The notes below the pieces were generated by a model, which was given only the letters and a program-made list of their open reading frames with translations, ran no database searches and was not told the origin of the DNA. The position numbers were made by a program, and so were the translations under genes. From NCBI RefSeq assembly GCF_000218685.1, contig NW_006763298.1, positions 1,646,869 to 1,710,868 of the forward strand: 64,000 bases of DNA, written 5' to 3'. Source of the DNA: Serpula lacrymans var. lacrymans S7.9. Taxonomy: Eukaryota; Basidiomycota; Agaricomycetes; Boletales; Serpulaceae. Position 1 is the stretch's first letter. The number at the start of each line of letters is the position of its first letter. Shown here piece by piece: positions 38,101 to 49,383 of this stretch.

Positions 38101-39340
38101 GATCCCATTGTCTTCTTTCAGGTAATGTGTCAAACTCCTTTTTGTCAAATACGTCTTTGTATTGATGAAGGTGTTTTGGCACTATCTTTTCGAATCCTCC
38201 TTCTTTTTGATCTTTGCCTGCGGCTTCTGCTAGCTTCTGTGCCATTGTGCCTTGGGCTCTAATATGGTAATATTGATCGTCGATCGTGGCATCTTCGAAA
38301 TTATGGAGATTCACCTGTATCATCCTCTCATCTTCTCGTAGCTCCTCAAAGAATATTTCCGGATCCTCCTCTGGATCAGAGATTCGGATTCTCGGTCTAC
38401 ATTCTTCAGGACACCTTTCAAAGGTCAACTTCGATTCTTTCCAGTCTATTTTAGGATTATGTTTGTTCAACCACTCATGCCCTAGAAACATTTTTCCGTT
38501 ACCCAGATTGGTTACGGCAAGATGTATCTTCTCGACGTGTCCGTCGATTTCCATGAGCAGTATTACAAATTCATTGATGGCTCCGTTTTTATTAAGAGTT
38601 CCATCTGCATTATAGACTGGAATAGGTCTCGGTATCTTCCTTGTCTCATATCTTTTGTCTTTCACAAATTGGGAGTCGATGCAACTCCACGTGCATCCAC
38701 TGTCCAATAGTGCTTCGACTATTTCTGATTGGAGAGTATCTAATGTAGTAAGCTTACATTTTACGTTCATTTGATTGCCTTGGGTGCCCCTAATGTACTT
38801 TTTTGGGGAGGCAATTTCTATGATCGCTTGTATAGCTTCTACCTTTGGTAACCGGTTGATTTCTTTTATCGTTTCCCGGGTTACTTCTCTCGCTCTCTTT
38901 TTATGTGTCCAGGCACTTAGAATCCCAATGGATCTTTCTTCCTTTTGGTCTCTTAGCCTATCTACTACCCACTCTGGGGTCCAAACTTCTGTTCTAGGTT
39001 TTTTTAAAGGGGTTCCTGACCTTTCTTCTACAGTCTCTGCTGCGTTTTCCTCCGTAGAGTTCGCCGCATCGGGTGTAGGAATCTTAGGTTCTATCGTAAA
39101 TGCTGCGCTTTTTAGTGATTTGCCCGCCGTCGTAACTGCGGATGTCTTATCACTCTGCGCCGCTTTTACTCTAGCTGCATCTTTTTCGTTTCGGATTTCT
39201 TTCTTTGTCTGAGTGGAAATAATTTTATTGTTATCCGCGCTAAAGCTGCAGCTTAACAATTCTGAGTCACATGTATCTACTGTCAAAGGAAGAAACCGAT
39301 TCAAAACGTCTTTAGGCTCAGTCGGTCGATGCGGTACCAC
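35090..39340 (-). CDS. Gypsy Pol polyprotein, copy 1
   Basis: 1416-codon open frame without stops. Order: aspartic protease (ALLDSGCTWSCID), reverse transcriptase (LVIIYLDDIMIFT), RNase H (EADSSDFAMGAVLSQ), integrase zinc site (IAGHPGRYKTKELI, CEVCQRTK), integrase core (SVDLIGPLPESNGY, SDRGPQFVSKF, DGQTERINQEIEQY) and C-terminal chromodomain (EYEVEEVLDSRLKKGKLEYL, ERTWEPEQHLNN). The frame has no ATG at its start (the first listed codon is GTG). Pol is presumably made by -1 frameshifting from Gag. The chromodomain likely steers integration to marked chromatin (family knowledge). Coding capacity is intact, but this copy's Gag is not. Confidence 0.95.
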   Translation of the reverse strand: MVPHRPTEPKDVLNRFLPLTVDTCDSELLSCSFSADNNKIISTQTKKEIRNEKDAARVKAAQSDKTSAVTTAGKSLKSAAFTIEPKIPTPDAANSTEENAAETVEERSGTPLKKPRTEVWTPEWVVDRLRDQKEERSIGILSAWTHKKRAREVTRETIKEINRLPKVEAIQAIIEIASPKKYIRGTQGNQMNVKCKLTTLDTLQSEIVEALLDSGCTWSCIDSQFVKDKRYETRKIPRPIPVYNADGTLNKNGAINEFVILLMEIDGHVEKIHLAVTNLGNGKMFLGHEWLNKHNPKIDWKESKLTFERCPEECRPRIRISDPEEDPEIFFEELREDERMIQVNLHNFEDATIDDQYYHIRAQGTMAQKLAEAAGKDQKEGGFEKIVPKHLHQYKDVFDKKEFDTLPERRQWDHAIELIPGDHSLDCKIYPLARGEQEELDAFLKENLESGQIRPSKSPFASPFFFIKKKDGKLRPVQDYRKLNDITIKNRYPLPLIGELVDKLSGAKYFTKLDVRWGYNNIRMREGDEHKAAFRTNRGLFEPLVMFFGLTNSPATFQMMMNTLFRELIDEGLVIIYLDDIMIFTKDIETHRATTRRVLEILRKNHLYLKPEKCDFEQTKVEYLGLIISENEICMDPVKVEGISKWPECKNKKDIQAFLGFVNFYQRFIEGFGEVAKPLTKLTGKEDFIWGNEQQEAFNTLKQRVASAPVLALPVPHGQYKVEADSSDFAMGAVLSQRQKDDWKPIAYLSKALNPTERNYEIYDKELLAIMTALNEWRHYLIDAEEEFEIWTDHQNLLYFKEPKKLNRRQARWMTELSQYHFTIHHMPGRKHIKADLLSRRSDHNKGENDNEDVILLDEKLFVRMTLSPEQRQEIADSQEKELEISKWITKRKGNVDELIKKMKGKIERREDGWLDEDGCIVFKGRIYVPKDAALREEIIRRNHDSVIAGHPGRYKTKELITRQYWWPYMDRDITRYVDGCEVCQRTKTDHKKKAAPLHPNEIPDKPWQIISVDLIGPLPESNGYNMIMVIVDRFTKMIKVIPTQMEITSEGVARLFRDHVFRNHGIPKKIISDRGPQFVSKFMKDLHTLLQIKANPSTAWHPQTDGQTERINQEIEQYLRIFVNHKQDDWAEWLTLAEFSYNNKQHSATGYSPFYLNHGHHPRTQEVVKVGVKNENAEDFVKRMTETRKRAEKSLQKAAEQMKKQYDKKKREAVEYRVGDKVYVEATNISTDRPAKKLDDKRHGPFEILEKIGESAYKLALPPTWRPIHPVFNEIKLTPYKEPQFPSQQKPKPIPPIIVDGQEEYEVEEVLDSRLKKGKLEYLVHWKNYPKEERTWEPEQHLNNSPDKVKTFHDNNPSAPRRIRFQLHFQPFENFTTTRVRKQLFNWENGKMDPYFRDESPKEGVMSRLEPEALV

Positions 39341-39348
39341 TGGCCTCT

Positions 39349-40854
39349 TTAAAAACCCTCAAGGAGTTTTTCCCTTTCCTCTTTCGTCATCTTTTCTAAG
39401 AACTCTCGGACATTAAATTGTGGCTTCCTTTTTTGTGCGTCTTTGCACTCAAAGCTTCTATGTCCCTTTTCTCCGCATCGGTAGCATCGTCCCTCAGTGC
39501 GGAACTTTGCTTTGTCCACCTCCATTCTTTCTCTGCTACCGGTATAGGTATACCCGGTTCCGTCCTTTTTCTTCTCTCCTTCTTTCTTTTGTTCCGAATA
39601 GGGTTTCTTCCCGATATCGGAACCTTTCTTCTCTTTTTCTCTCTCTCTCCAAATATAGTCTATTCTGATGAGTTCCTTTTTCCACTCTTGGTAATCTCTG
39701 GGAATGTGCCCGCCGTAGATCACCCTGTCTACTAGCGGCTTGTTCATGTTCCTTCTGAGTAGAGATATTAGGAACTCTTTGTTTATTCTATTTGTATATC
39801 CCGCCCATCTTTTCTTCTCCTCAAACCTTTCAAAGAAGGCTTGGGCGGTTTCATTGCCCTGTCTCAGGGTGTTACGATAACACAATTTCCGGACATCTCC
39901 TTTCCTTTTTATTCTCCGCTTTAACCTTATACTTTAAGTACCACGCGGCATTTCCCTTTCTCGCGCCGCGTTGCCTTTCTTTTACTTAACTCTCTCACGC
40001 AGTGGAGCTGGCCATACGGGCTAGACCCTATGACATCATCAGCCACTGCCTTCATCAACTGTATAGTACACATGTACAAACAAACCTGTAGTAGTATATA
40101 TACCCCAATAGATCCAGGAGACTCCTCAGCGAGTCCTCCTGTTGTATACCAACTAACTCACTGCAGCCCAAGGGGTACCCACTCCCCATCTTTCACTACC
40201 TTTACAGTGTGTTCCTGTGTGCGCCAGAGTAACTAACTCTTGGTTGTTACACAGGGTCAATATTTCGTTCTTGGCAGTTTCTTTTTCAAAGCTGTCCTTG
40301 AACCTTTCTTCCATTTTGTCCGCGAAGTACGGCCAACTTCCGTATGTGTTCGTAATATCGAGCCCCAGCTGTTGGGCATCGACTCGGTTCTCTAGCCAAT
40401 CGGTCCGGAAGGCCGCGGCTTCTCCTTCTTTCATAAAAGATAGCACAAAGCTTATCTTTTTTCGGTCATCTTTGAAATATACGGCATCGTCTTCGAAATG
40501 TAGTAATAAGGACTCTCTAAAGGCCCTATACTTTTTCTTATCTCCGGAGAAGTTCTCGGGTTTCTCCAATGCCGTTCTACTTCTTTCCACCTTTTCTGGA
40601 GGTGGTGGTATCTGCCTCTTTAATTTTCTTTGCAAGACGCTCACTTCTTCGAGCGCCTCGTCTAGCTGTGATTGGTAATGCATTTGTGTTTGTCTTATTG
40701 CTTTTTCTACTTCTTGTTTTACGTATGCTTCCAATCGCGCTTCTTTCGGGGGGGGAGTGTCTATTCTGGGTAATGAATCCATCATTTCCCTGGTAAATGC
40801 GCTGTCCGTGCTGTTGGATGGCTCGGGCAGATCGCGATATTCTAGGTTTGACAT
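39349..40854 (-). pseudogene. Gypsy gag, copy 1, interrupted by a solo LTR
   Basis: The N-terminal part (40854 down to about 40252) and C-terminal part (39869 down to 39349) join to match the intact 372-aa Gag of copy 2. The second part has the CCHC knuckle CYRCGEKGHRSFEC. A 382-bp solo LTR with 5-bp duplication sits between them, so no full Gag can be made. This copy would depend on Gag from elsewhere to move. Confidence 0.9.
39870..40251 (-). repeat. Solo LTR of gypsy family B inside gag
   Basis: 382 bp, TGTTACGATAAC ... GGTTGTTACA as written on the plus strand, flanked by the target duplication CAGGG (39865-39869 and 40252-40256). It matches the LTR at 55204-55618 in inverse orientation. 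The insertion post-dates the gypsy copy. Confidence 0.93.
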
Positions 40855-41014
40855 CGAATGTGAGTTGGGGAGGAGGGGGAGTTTCGGATTTAATCAAAGG
40901 GGATGGAATTCTGATGGGTTCTATTTCTGGTAGGGGGAATTGCCCTTTGAATACGTAATCTTGAGAGTAAATGTGTTGCTCTCCGATCCAAATGTAAAAA
41001 TCTCTACTAAGCAT
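40577..41014 (-). CDS. Leader ORF overlapping gag, copy 1 (145 aa)
   Basis: Same ORF as 57170-57607 in copy 2, same length, about 90% amino-acid identity. It begins MLSRDFYIWIGEQHIYSQ and ends KGGKK, overlapping gag in another frame. No known domain; the C-terminal part is basic. Whether it is translated is uncertain. Confidence 0.4.
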   Translation of the reverse strand: MLSRDFYIWIGEQHIYSQDYVFKGQFPLPEIEPIRIPSPLIKSETPPPPQLTFDVKPRISRSARAIQQHGQRIYQGNDGFITQNRHSPPERSAIGSIRKTRSRKSNKTNTNALPITARRGARRSERLAKKIKEADTTTSRKGGKK

Positions 41015-41358
41015 AGAAAGGAGTTCACCAGTGATAAGCTGGATCGATACACCGCTTTCTAGGATCCTAATAGTCTATCTGTTCTCTTTGAGTCAAAGTG
41101 GTCCTCTTCAGCCCACTACTGACTGTGTATGTATGGTAACTATTTTGTATTTTACGAATTTTATGTAAAAAGTATAGTGATAAATTGGGGTCCGAACGGT
41201 TGTCCCAATGTGACCAGCTTATTAAGCTTTCAGTCCTTCTCCCGACTGGTGGACGCAAATGCGCGGCCTGGTCAGAGGAAATCGAAAATGAAACTATGTA
41301 AAACCGAGAAAATCCCAATGGTTCCACACCAAAGAGATTATAGTGATATAAAATGTAT

Positions 41359-41568
41359 TTACAGGGGGATGGTTACGAACGAGTCTTGGGATGAGGAGGG
41401 GGAGACGTTGGCAGGGAAAAATGATAAAATGGTGTTGGGGCGAGTGGGTAGGTGATGAAGTGGGAGGGTAGTGGTAGTTTGGTTTGAGCATTTAAGTAGG
41501 TTTAGGATGAGGATGATGATGATGACGGTGACGATGATGGTGGTTAGGATTGTTGCTGTTATATTCAT
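41359..41568 (-). CDS. Small membrane-peptide ORF in retrotransposon leader, copy 1 (69 aa)
   Basis: ATG lies about 25 nt downstream of the LTR/PBS. Product: MNITATILTTIIVTVIIIIL, a hydrophobic helix, then a polar tail ending SQDSFVTIPL. It aligns without gaps to 56616-56825 in copy 2: 18 codons differ silently and 8 differ in amino acid, with only 2 replacements in the last 40 codons. This points to protein-level constraint. Function unknown. Confidence 0.55.
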   Translation of the reverse strand: MNITATILTTIIVTVIIIILILNLLKCSNQTTTTLPLHHLPTRPNTILSFFPANVSPSSSQDSFVTIPL

Positions 41569-41596
41569 AAACGGTACTTGTGGCAGTTGTTGATTG

Positions 41597-41948
41597 TGTA
41601 AAACCCTTATCCCCTATACCGAGTTAACGGAGGGATGAAGGCTCAAATCAAACAAGTAGCGTTACAAATAGCGATTGAGAATTAATCAACAACTGAGGAA
41701 AGTATGTACATGTTGGTCTACTATATATATGTTTCTGAAAGTCAGCCATGAGGCGCTGACTGATGTTCTTTGTAATGGTTCTAGACTTTGGTCACGTGAT
41801 GGCCACGTGATCTGATATAACTACGTATTATGTTATCCGCGCTAAAGCAGCAGCTTAACATATCTTATCTGTCATGTGATCAGATATCAAAGAAAATGAA
41901 AAAAGGAAACTAGCGCTCAGACTAGCGCTTCTGGTTCAAGTCGTGACA
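41597..41948 (-). repeat. 5' LTR of copy 1 (352-bp variant)
   Basis: Same ends as the 386-bp variant but without the 34-bp tandem duplication. Flanked on the outside by TCATC (41949-41953). Confidence 0.93.
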
Positions 41949-43690
41949 TCATCCCTTTATGGTAAACTTCTGTGCTATCATAACCTCACTGTGAGCCTCT
42001 CCCTCACTACATCAAAGAAGAGTCTCCCAAATAAGGATATATACTGTCCCTTTATGGTAAGTTTCCGCACTACCACCCAAAACATATCTGCTTTTGGATA
42101 TGCTGATATAACCCCTATTTTAAAACAAATCTATTTACTGCCCTACTTGATATTTCTCAGGCTAATTTATGTAAAGTATGTGGAGCCAACATACTAACTA
42201 CTATTCTTAGTGAATATAGGATCAATTCACATTGGGAATAGATTGTAAAATCCAATGTTATGTTTTTTTGACATATAAACATATGTTTGTTTTCCAATTT
42301 CTAGGGGAGAATTAGCTCATGGAGGCTTGCTGTAGTGATGGAAATTGCTCCCAAGCATAAACAGGCTTGACTGGACACCATGATTGGCAGGATATATCTG
42401 AGAGATCTCACAGTATGTTTGCAATTATGCATAAATTGACATCTGACCTAGAATTAGACATACAGATGCTCTGGGAGCCTTTGAAAGATATGCAGGCCTT
42501 CCCAGACAACACATAAGTGTGTCTGAACCACTATAACACCATAATTATGGGTAGGTATACCCTTATCATGTATCCTGAAACATATGAGGATATCACTGCA
42601 AAAATAACATAAAAAGTGAAACAATGCATGATATATAACACAACAGGAGCTTCTTGCATGATGGAAATATGCAGGAGACTTATAAATTTGATTCTATAAT
42701 GCTTGTGGAGCATCTGGATCAGTACAGTAGCCTTGGGTATGGAAAATGTTATTAGAAGCTATGTTTGATCTACAACTTGTATATTATCTACTATTAACAT
42801 ACATATAGTGTTCCTATAGCTGACATACAGCAATCTACACTTTATGAGCATTATAGAATAAATCAAATTTATAAATCTCCTGCATATTTCCATCATGCAA
42901 GAAGCTCCTGTTGTGTTATATATCATGCATTGTTTCACTTTTTATGTTATTTTTGCAGTGATATCCTCATATGTTTCAGGATACATGATAAGGGTATACC
43001 TACCCATAATTATGGTGTTATAGTGGTTCAGACACACTTATGTGTTGTCTGGGAAGGCCTGCATATCTTTCAAAGGCTCCCAGAGCATCTGTATGTCTAA
43101 TTCTAGGTCAGATGTCAATTTATGCATAATTGCAAACATACTGTGAGATCTCTCAGATATATCCTGCCAATCATGGTGTCCAGTCAAGCCTGTTTATGCT
43201 TGGGAGCAATTTCCATCACTACAGCAAGCCTCCATGAGCTAATTCTCCCCTAGAAATTGGAAAACAAACATATGTTTATATGTCAAAAAAACATAACATT
43301 GGATTTTACAATCTATTCCCAATGTGAATTGATCCTATATTCACTAAGAATAGTAGTTAGTATGTTGGCTCCACATACTTTACATAAATTAGCCTGAGAA
43401 ATATCAAGTAGGGCAGTAAATAGATTTGTTTTAAAATAGGGGTTATATCAGCATATCCAAAAGCAGATATGTTTTGGGTGGTAGTGCGGAAACTTACCAT
43501 AAAGGGACAGTATATATCCTTATTTGGGAGACTCTTCTTTGATGTAGTGAGGGAGAGGCTCACAGTGAGGTTATGATAGCACAGAAGTTTACCATAAAGG
43601 GATGATTTATATCCATATTTGGGACATTCTTCTGGAACATTCCTTTGATGTATTGATGGGGAGGCTCCCACAGAGGCTCTCAAAGAGCAT
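41949..43690. repeat. Long palindromic (foldback) repeat
   Basis: Left arm about 41949-42705 and right arm about 42850-43607 are near-perfect reverse complements around a spacer of about 140 bp. The distal part of the left arm was cut off by the gypsy insertion and now lies at 63028-63120, which matches 43603-43690. Both arms contain small mirror-image open frames that I do not believe are genes. The structure is that of a foldback element or a very large MITE. Confidence 0.8.
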
Positions 43691-43740
43691 ACAAATAGTG
43701 CAAAAGAGGCTTTCAGGGAGTGCACAAGGAGTGTCAATAT

Positions 43741-43950
43741 TTTAGAAATTATAGATTAAACCTCTGAAGAGGCTCTTGGCAGTGATTTTGGCTATATGCC
43801 AAGTATAGTAATCCAATTGCTACTGGGGACTACAGAGGCTGGAGGGATGGTGGGCCTCTGAGACCTATTTCTCACGACATAAAAACCCCATCTGAAAGAC
43901 CCCGAGAGCTTCCTCAAAGTTCTGCCTAAGGTGATCTGGCCAAGGTCCGA
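43741..43950 (+). repeat. Dispersed repeat R3, intact copy
   Basis: Starts near AAACCTCTGAAGAGGCTC and runs through GGCTGGAGGGATGGTGGG and CCCATCTGAAAGACC. The halves at 34655-34735 and 56110-56201 are together equivalent to this copy. A diverged copy lies near 63240-63355. Confidence 0.65.
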
Positions 43951-44156
43951 AGGCTTCAAATTTATTAGATGGTAAGAGTTATTCACGAAATAGTCGACAC
44001 CGTATCAAAACTTGTGCCAAGATAGCATGTGCAAAAAAGATCAATATGCTGCAGTCGCAAGGCAAAAGTACATCATAGCGATGGGAGGATTCGATGAATA
44101 CCAGTTGATGAGGCTGACATATATACGGGCGACTTATGAGGACTCCACAGAACTTC

Positions 44157-45743
<1,587 letters not shown>

Positions 45744-45894
45744 AGAGCGTAAGATAATGTCACAAAAGAATGACCGTTGGACTGAAGGCTACAAGCCTGA
45801 GACGCCCAAACCTGATGACATGGTGTGACCGGATATCTGGACCTCTGAAGACCCGAAACGGGATTCATTAGCCTGAACTAATCTTCCTGCACCC
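45744..45894. promoter_or_regulatory. Thiolase upstream region
   Basis: Only 151 bp separate the thiolase start from the decayed integrase fragment at 45895. Any further promoter elements must lie within or beyond transposon sequence. Confidence 0.4.
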
Positions 45895-47550
45895 ATGGGC
45901 CCTCTAGCACAACAAGTAGTCATGTGGTTGATGCAAATTCTTTGCCATGGCACATCTCAGACAGGATTGTACGTATTCCTGTATGTCTTTGACCATGCCA
46001 GGCCACATGTAATTTCTGGAGATCAACTCTATGGTTCGTTGCCACCCAGGGTGCCCAGCCACTGGAGTGTCGTCTATTGCCTTGATCCTTGCTGACTCAG
46101 GCAAATATATTTTATCTTTGTAATGGAAGAGCCCATCTTCCCATAAATAATGTAAATTGCCATCAAGGCGTGCCTTCTCTTCTGAGGAGAGGTCTTTCCT
46201 GAAAACTTCTAGAAGTTCGGAATCCTGCCCGATTCAAATATTGGCCACCCTGGATTGATCTATTAGGGTGACACCTTTGTTGTCATCTTCAATGCCATTG
46301 GCATGATCCTCTCTTCTGGATAAAGCATCCGCTTTTCCCATAGAAGCACCATGCTTATGAATTAGTTTATAATTACACCTAGACAAGTACACCGCATAGC
46401 GGGCCTGTCTTTGGTTCAAGTCTCGGGCCATCATAAAATACTCCAGATTTTTATGATCGGTCCAAATTTCGAATTGGTGTCTAGCACCTTCTAAGTAGTG
46501 CTGCCATGCTCTATAGAGCTCTAATGATGGCCAGCATCTCTTTATCGTAAATTTGATAGTTGTGCTCTGTAGGCGACAAGCTATGCAATAAATAGGCACA
46601 AGGCCTCCAAAGATTATCAGGGCATTTAATTGACAGAACAGCCCCAGTAGCAAAATCAGAAGAGTCAGTTTCTAGCCGGAACTCTTTGTCTAATTCTGGA
46701 AATGCTAATATGGGTGCTGTTGTAAATGCCTATTTAAGCTTATCAAAAGCTTCTTGTTCCTTGGCACCATAGTGCCAGACAACGTCCTTTTTAGTGAGAT
46801 TGTTCAACGGTCTTGTTATTTTTACGAAGTTTTCAACAAACCTTCGGTAGAAATTGCCTAAGCCCAGGAAGGCCCTAACTCCTTCGATGCGAGTAGGTTC
46901 TGTGACAACACCAACAAGACACAGCCTTGGGGCACTGGAGCACAACCACAATAATAACTCAGTGGAGGAAAGGGAAGTGTACAACCTATCAAAGGAGGGA
47001 ACTTGTCATACTAATGTTGGTATACACTAGAAGAGGACTTGCTGAGTCTCTCCCCATGTATTGCTCCAGTATATATACTAAAATACATGAGGTACTGTAC
47101 AGTTGTAAATAAAGTTTAAAGTCCAATGTCTAGCATGTGACTATGAAAAGTCCGAAAATGTAAAGTAAAGTAAATGGTCACATGATCAGTCATGTGACTT
47201 GGAAAAAGAAAAGTAAAAGTACAAAAAGTGAAGCGTAAGTAGATGCTGGTATGTCAATTGTAACAGGTTCAGGCCAATTCAGTATAGCTTGAACTTTCTC
47301 AGGATCCATCCTGATTCCATTCTGGCCAATTATCATAACAAGGGAATCTACTTCCTTTGCTTTAAAATTACATTTTTTGGGTTTGACAAATAGGTCCCAT
47401 TCCTGTAAGCGTTGAAGGACTTCTTGCATGATCCTGTATCATACTCAGCCTCATCGTCCAACTTTGTAAATATCAATAGGTCGTCAATGTAAATGATGAC
47501 ACAGTTTTCCATATCTGCAAAGATCTTGTTCATTATGCTTTGGAAGGTTG
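45895..47550 (-). mobile_element. Old gypsy element (family C): RT, RNase H and integrase remnant
   Basis: Minus-strand pieces in order: ATFQSIMNKIFADMENCVII, YIDDLLIFTKL (RT), KPKKCNFKAKEV, IEGVRAFLGLGNFYRRFVEN, then RNase H/connection (FEIWTDHKNLEYFMMARDLN, KADALSRR) and an integrase zinc region (HPGWQRTIELISRNYMWPGM, SCLRCAMAK). Frames are broken by several indels and a solo LTR (46901-47265). It continues in inverted orientation at 49384-50300 and again at 52129-52546. Clearly non-functional. Confidence 0.88.
46901..47265. repeat. Solo LTR of a third family, with target duplication
   Basis: 365 bp, TGTGACAACACC ... CAATTGTAACA, flanked by GGTTC on both sides (46896-46900, 47266-47270). 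Removing it and one duplication rejoins the pol frame (LNWPEP-TRIEGVRAFLG). Confidence 0.9.
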
Positions 47551-47865
47551 CCGGTGTCATGCACCAAAGTTGATTGGTAGCATGGACAGGTGTCAATAAC
47601 GAAGCGAATATTCAAAAAGACTCGCCTTTGCGCCACACAGGCACAGTGCCACATGGAATAGTAATTAATATTGCCCTTTTCAAACTTGTGGCTGATCAGC
47701 ACCACCTCTATTAGGCAATCCAGTCACGCTCACCTTTGCTTTTCCATCCGGTACTTTCCGCATTTCGGCATTTCGGCAAATTTTCGCGTCGCCACTGGCT
47801 ACACATTGCATTGCGCCCTCGCTTTTGTCGTTTCCCTTGCTCCCCTTCCTTTGCCTAGCCCCACC

Positions 47866-48408
47866 ATGGGCCCCTTCCTCTCCTTTTTATTCTCACCTGA
47901 CAGTCGTTTCTGGATCCCCATTCTAATCCACTTTTCCATCACCTCCACCCTCCTCCTCCTCATCTTACTTGCACCCCCACCATTTCTGATGTCACCACTT
48001 CCTGTCCGCTTCCGTCGCCGATCCGTTGACTACCACGTGCCACTGCTGATATCAGCAAAGCCCCGGCGGCCGGTCCAAATAGGGCAACAGGTCCATCTTC
48101 ATGACGTCGATCTGCCATCATATACTATCAAAACATCGGTCGCTCGTCTTGCCTGGTTGGAGCGTGGGTGGGTAGTTTTTGAGCTGGAGAAGGTTCATCC
48201 CCTTGCGTCGCCCATGTTTATTGCTGTCCCATTCACTTGGGTACACTTATCTTTTGTCCATCGTCTTCACTACAGCTACACCTATCACACGCTGCCTGGG
48301 ACTCACTTGTTCCAAATTGGAACTACTCCTCTCCCTCCCTCGTTTGATCAGGTGGTCCAACACAACCAGTCCATTGGTAAGGCCATGGAACTGTCGGATT
48401 TGGACTAG
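47866..48408 (+). CDS. ORF in repeat X, copy 1 (180 aa)
   Basis: Starts at an ATG in a strong context (CCACCATGGG). The N-terminus has a hydrophobic helix (SITSTLLLLILLAPPPF); the rest is soluble (RFRRRSVDYHVPLLISAKP, VARLAWLERGWVVFELEKVH). The frame is open upstream to 47671. Identical to the ORF of copy 2. No domain recognised; function unknown. Confidence 0.45.
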   Translation: MGPFLSFLFSPDSRFWIPILIHFSITSTLLLLILLAPPPFLMSPLPVRFRRRSVDYHVPLLISAKPRRPVQIGQQVHLHDVDLPSYTIKTSVARLAWLERGWVVFELEKVHPLASPMFIAVPFTWVHLSFVHRLHYSYTYHTLPGTHLFQIGTTPLPPSFDQVVQHNQSIGKAMELSDLD

Positions 48409-48979
48409 GTGGTGGACCGGTGGCTCCAGTTTCTTTTTCTTCAGCAGAACATTCATTTACAGTGCAATTATTTTTGATTTTTGAATCATTTTTATGGACA
48501 CATATTTTTTTAGAATGCCTGACTGACAATAAAGGAACTGTGTTGATACTGATAGTGTTTTGCCTTGCCCTTTTTTTTTACTGCATCTTCTCATGACATC
48601 ATGATTTTCCTGCTCTCTTTTTGCTATTGGACTTTACTTTATGGCTGTACAAACCTGTGACATTACTCACAGCATTTATTGTTCTATCCCTTTCTTTTCC
48701 TTTTTTTGACAATCTTATCCTGTACTACCTACGCAGGATTTGTCAGCGTACATTCCTTCCTTCATATTCTTTCTCATTCTTTTTGCACAGCTATACTGTG
48801 CATAGCCTACTTTTCTTTTACTATATAAACCCCTGTATTTTACCTTGTAAAAAAAAAAAAAACAGAACAAGAAAAAAAAACTCCAATCCAGACTTCTTCT
48901 CTACTCTCAAGTTCACTACTCTGCTACTTGTGATCCAGTGTGGTCACAACACCTTTCCGGAACTAAGAATTTCAACTGC

Positions 48980-49371
48980 NNNNNNNNNNNNNNNNNNNNN
49001 NNNNNNNNNNNNNNNNNNNNNNNNNNNNNNNNNNNNNNNNNNNNNNNNNNNNNNNNNNNNNNNNNNNNNNNNNNNNNNNNNNNNNNNNNNNNNNNNNNNN
49101 NNNNNNNNNNNNNNNNNNNNNNNNNNNNNNNNNNNNNNNNNNNNNNNNNNNNNNNNNNNNNNNNNNNNNNNNNNNNNNNNNNNNNNNNNNNNNNNNNNNN
49201 NNNNNNNNNNNNNNNNNNNNNNNNNNNNNNNNNNNNNNNNNNNNNNNNNNNNNNNNNNNNNNNNNNNNNNNNNNNNNNNNNNNNNNNNNNNNNNNNNNNN
49301 NNNNNNNNNNNNNNNNNNNNNNNNNNNNNNNNNNNNNNNNNNNNNNNNNNNNNNNNNNNNNNNNNNNNNNN
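48980..49371. other. Assembly gap (392 N)
   Basis: Falls inside repeat X copy 1, where the identical copy 2 sequence would be expected. The non-round length suggests it was sized from mate pairs. Confidence 0.99.
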
Positions 49372-49383
49372 TCATCATCGACA

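Larger units (their letters stand above)
34736..41948 (-). mobile_element. Ty3/gypsy chromodomain retrotransposon, copy 1
   Basis: 7213 bp. In the sense direction: 5' LTR (41597-41948, 352 bp), self-primer PBS, leader with two small ORFs, gag (broken by a solo LTR), pol, 3' LTR (34736-35121, 386 bp). Without the solo LTR and its 5-bp duplication it is 6826 bp, identical in length to copy 2. Gene order protease-RT-RNaseH-integrase-chromodomain places it among chromoviruses (Metaviridae). The bases flanking the two ends do not match each other (GAGAC versus TCATC) but match the other copy crosswise; see the inversion finding. Confidence 0.95.
47555..49383 (+). mobile_element. Repeat X, copy 1 (TG...CA unit, 1.83 kb)
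   Basis: Begins TGTCATGCACC and ends TCATCATCGACA. Includes a 392-N gap, yet its length (1829 bp) agrees with copy 2 (1828 bp). It has a TATA-like ATATAAACCCC near 48823-48833. The TG...CA ends and 4-bp duplications suggest a long LTR left as a solo LTR, but no matching internal region is in the window. Inserted into the RT of gypsy family C at CCGG. Confidence 0.75.

Noticed and set aside
36300..39400. Plus-strand frames of 60-145 aa opposite gypsy pol, and minus-strand ones opposite copy 2
   Set aside because: Antisense shadows that recur in both copies because pol itself is conserved.
34736..41948. Reading the mismatched LTR lengths of copy 1 as a single aged element with an internal LTR deletion
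   Set aside because: The same 386/352 mixture occurs in copy 2 at the opposite ends, with crossed target duplications; two independent deletions would not produce that.
41943..43737. Mirror-image open frames in the two palindrome arms
   Set aside because: They exist in both arms only because the arms are inverted copies; no domain or good start context.
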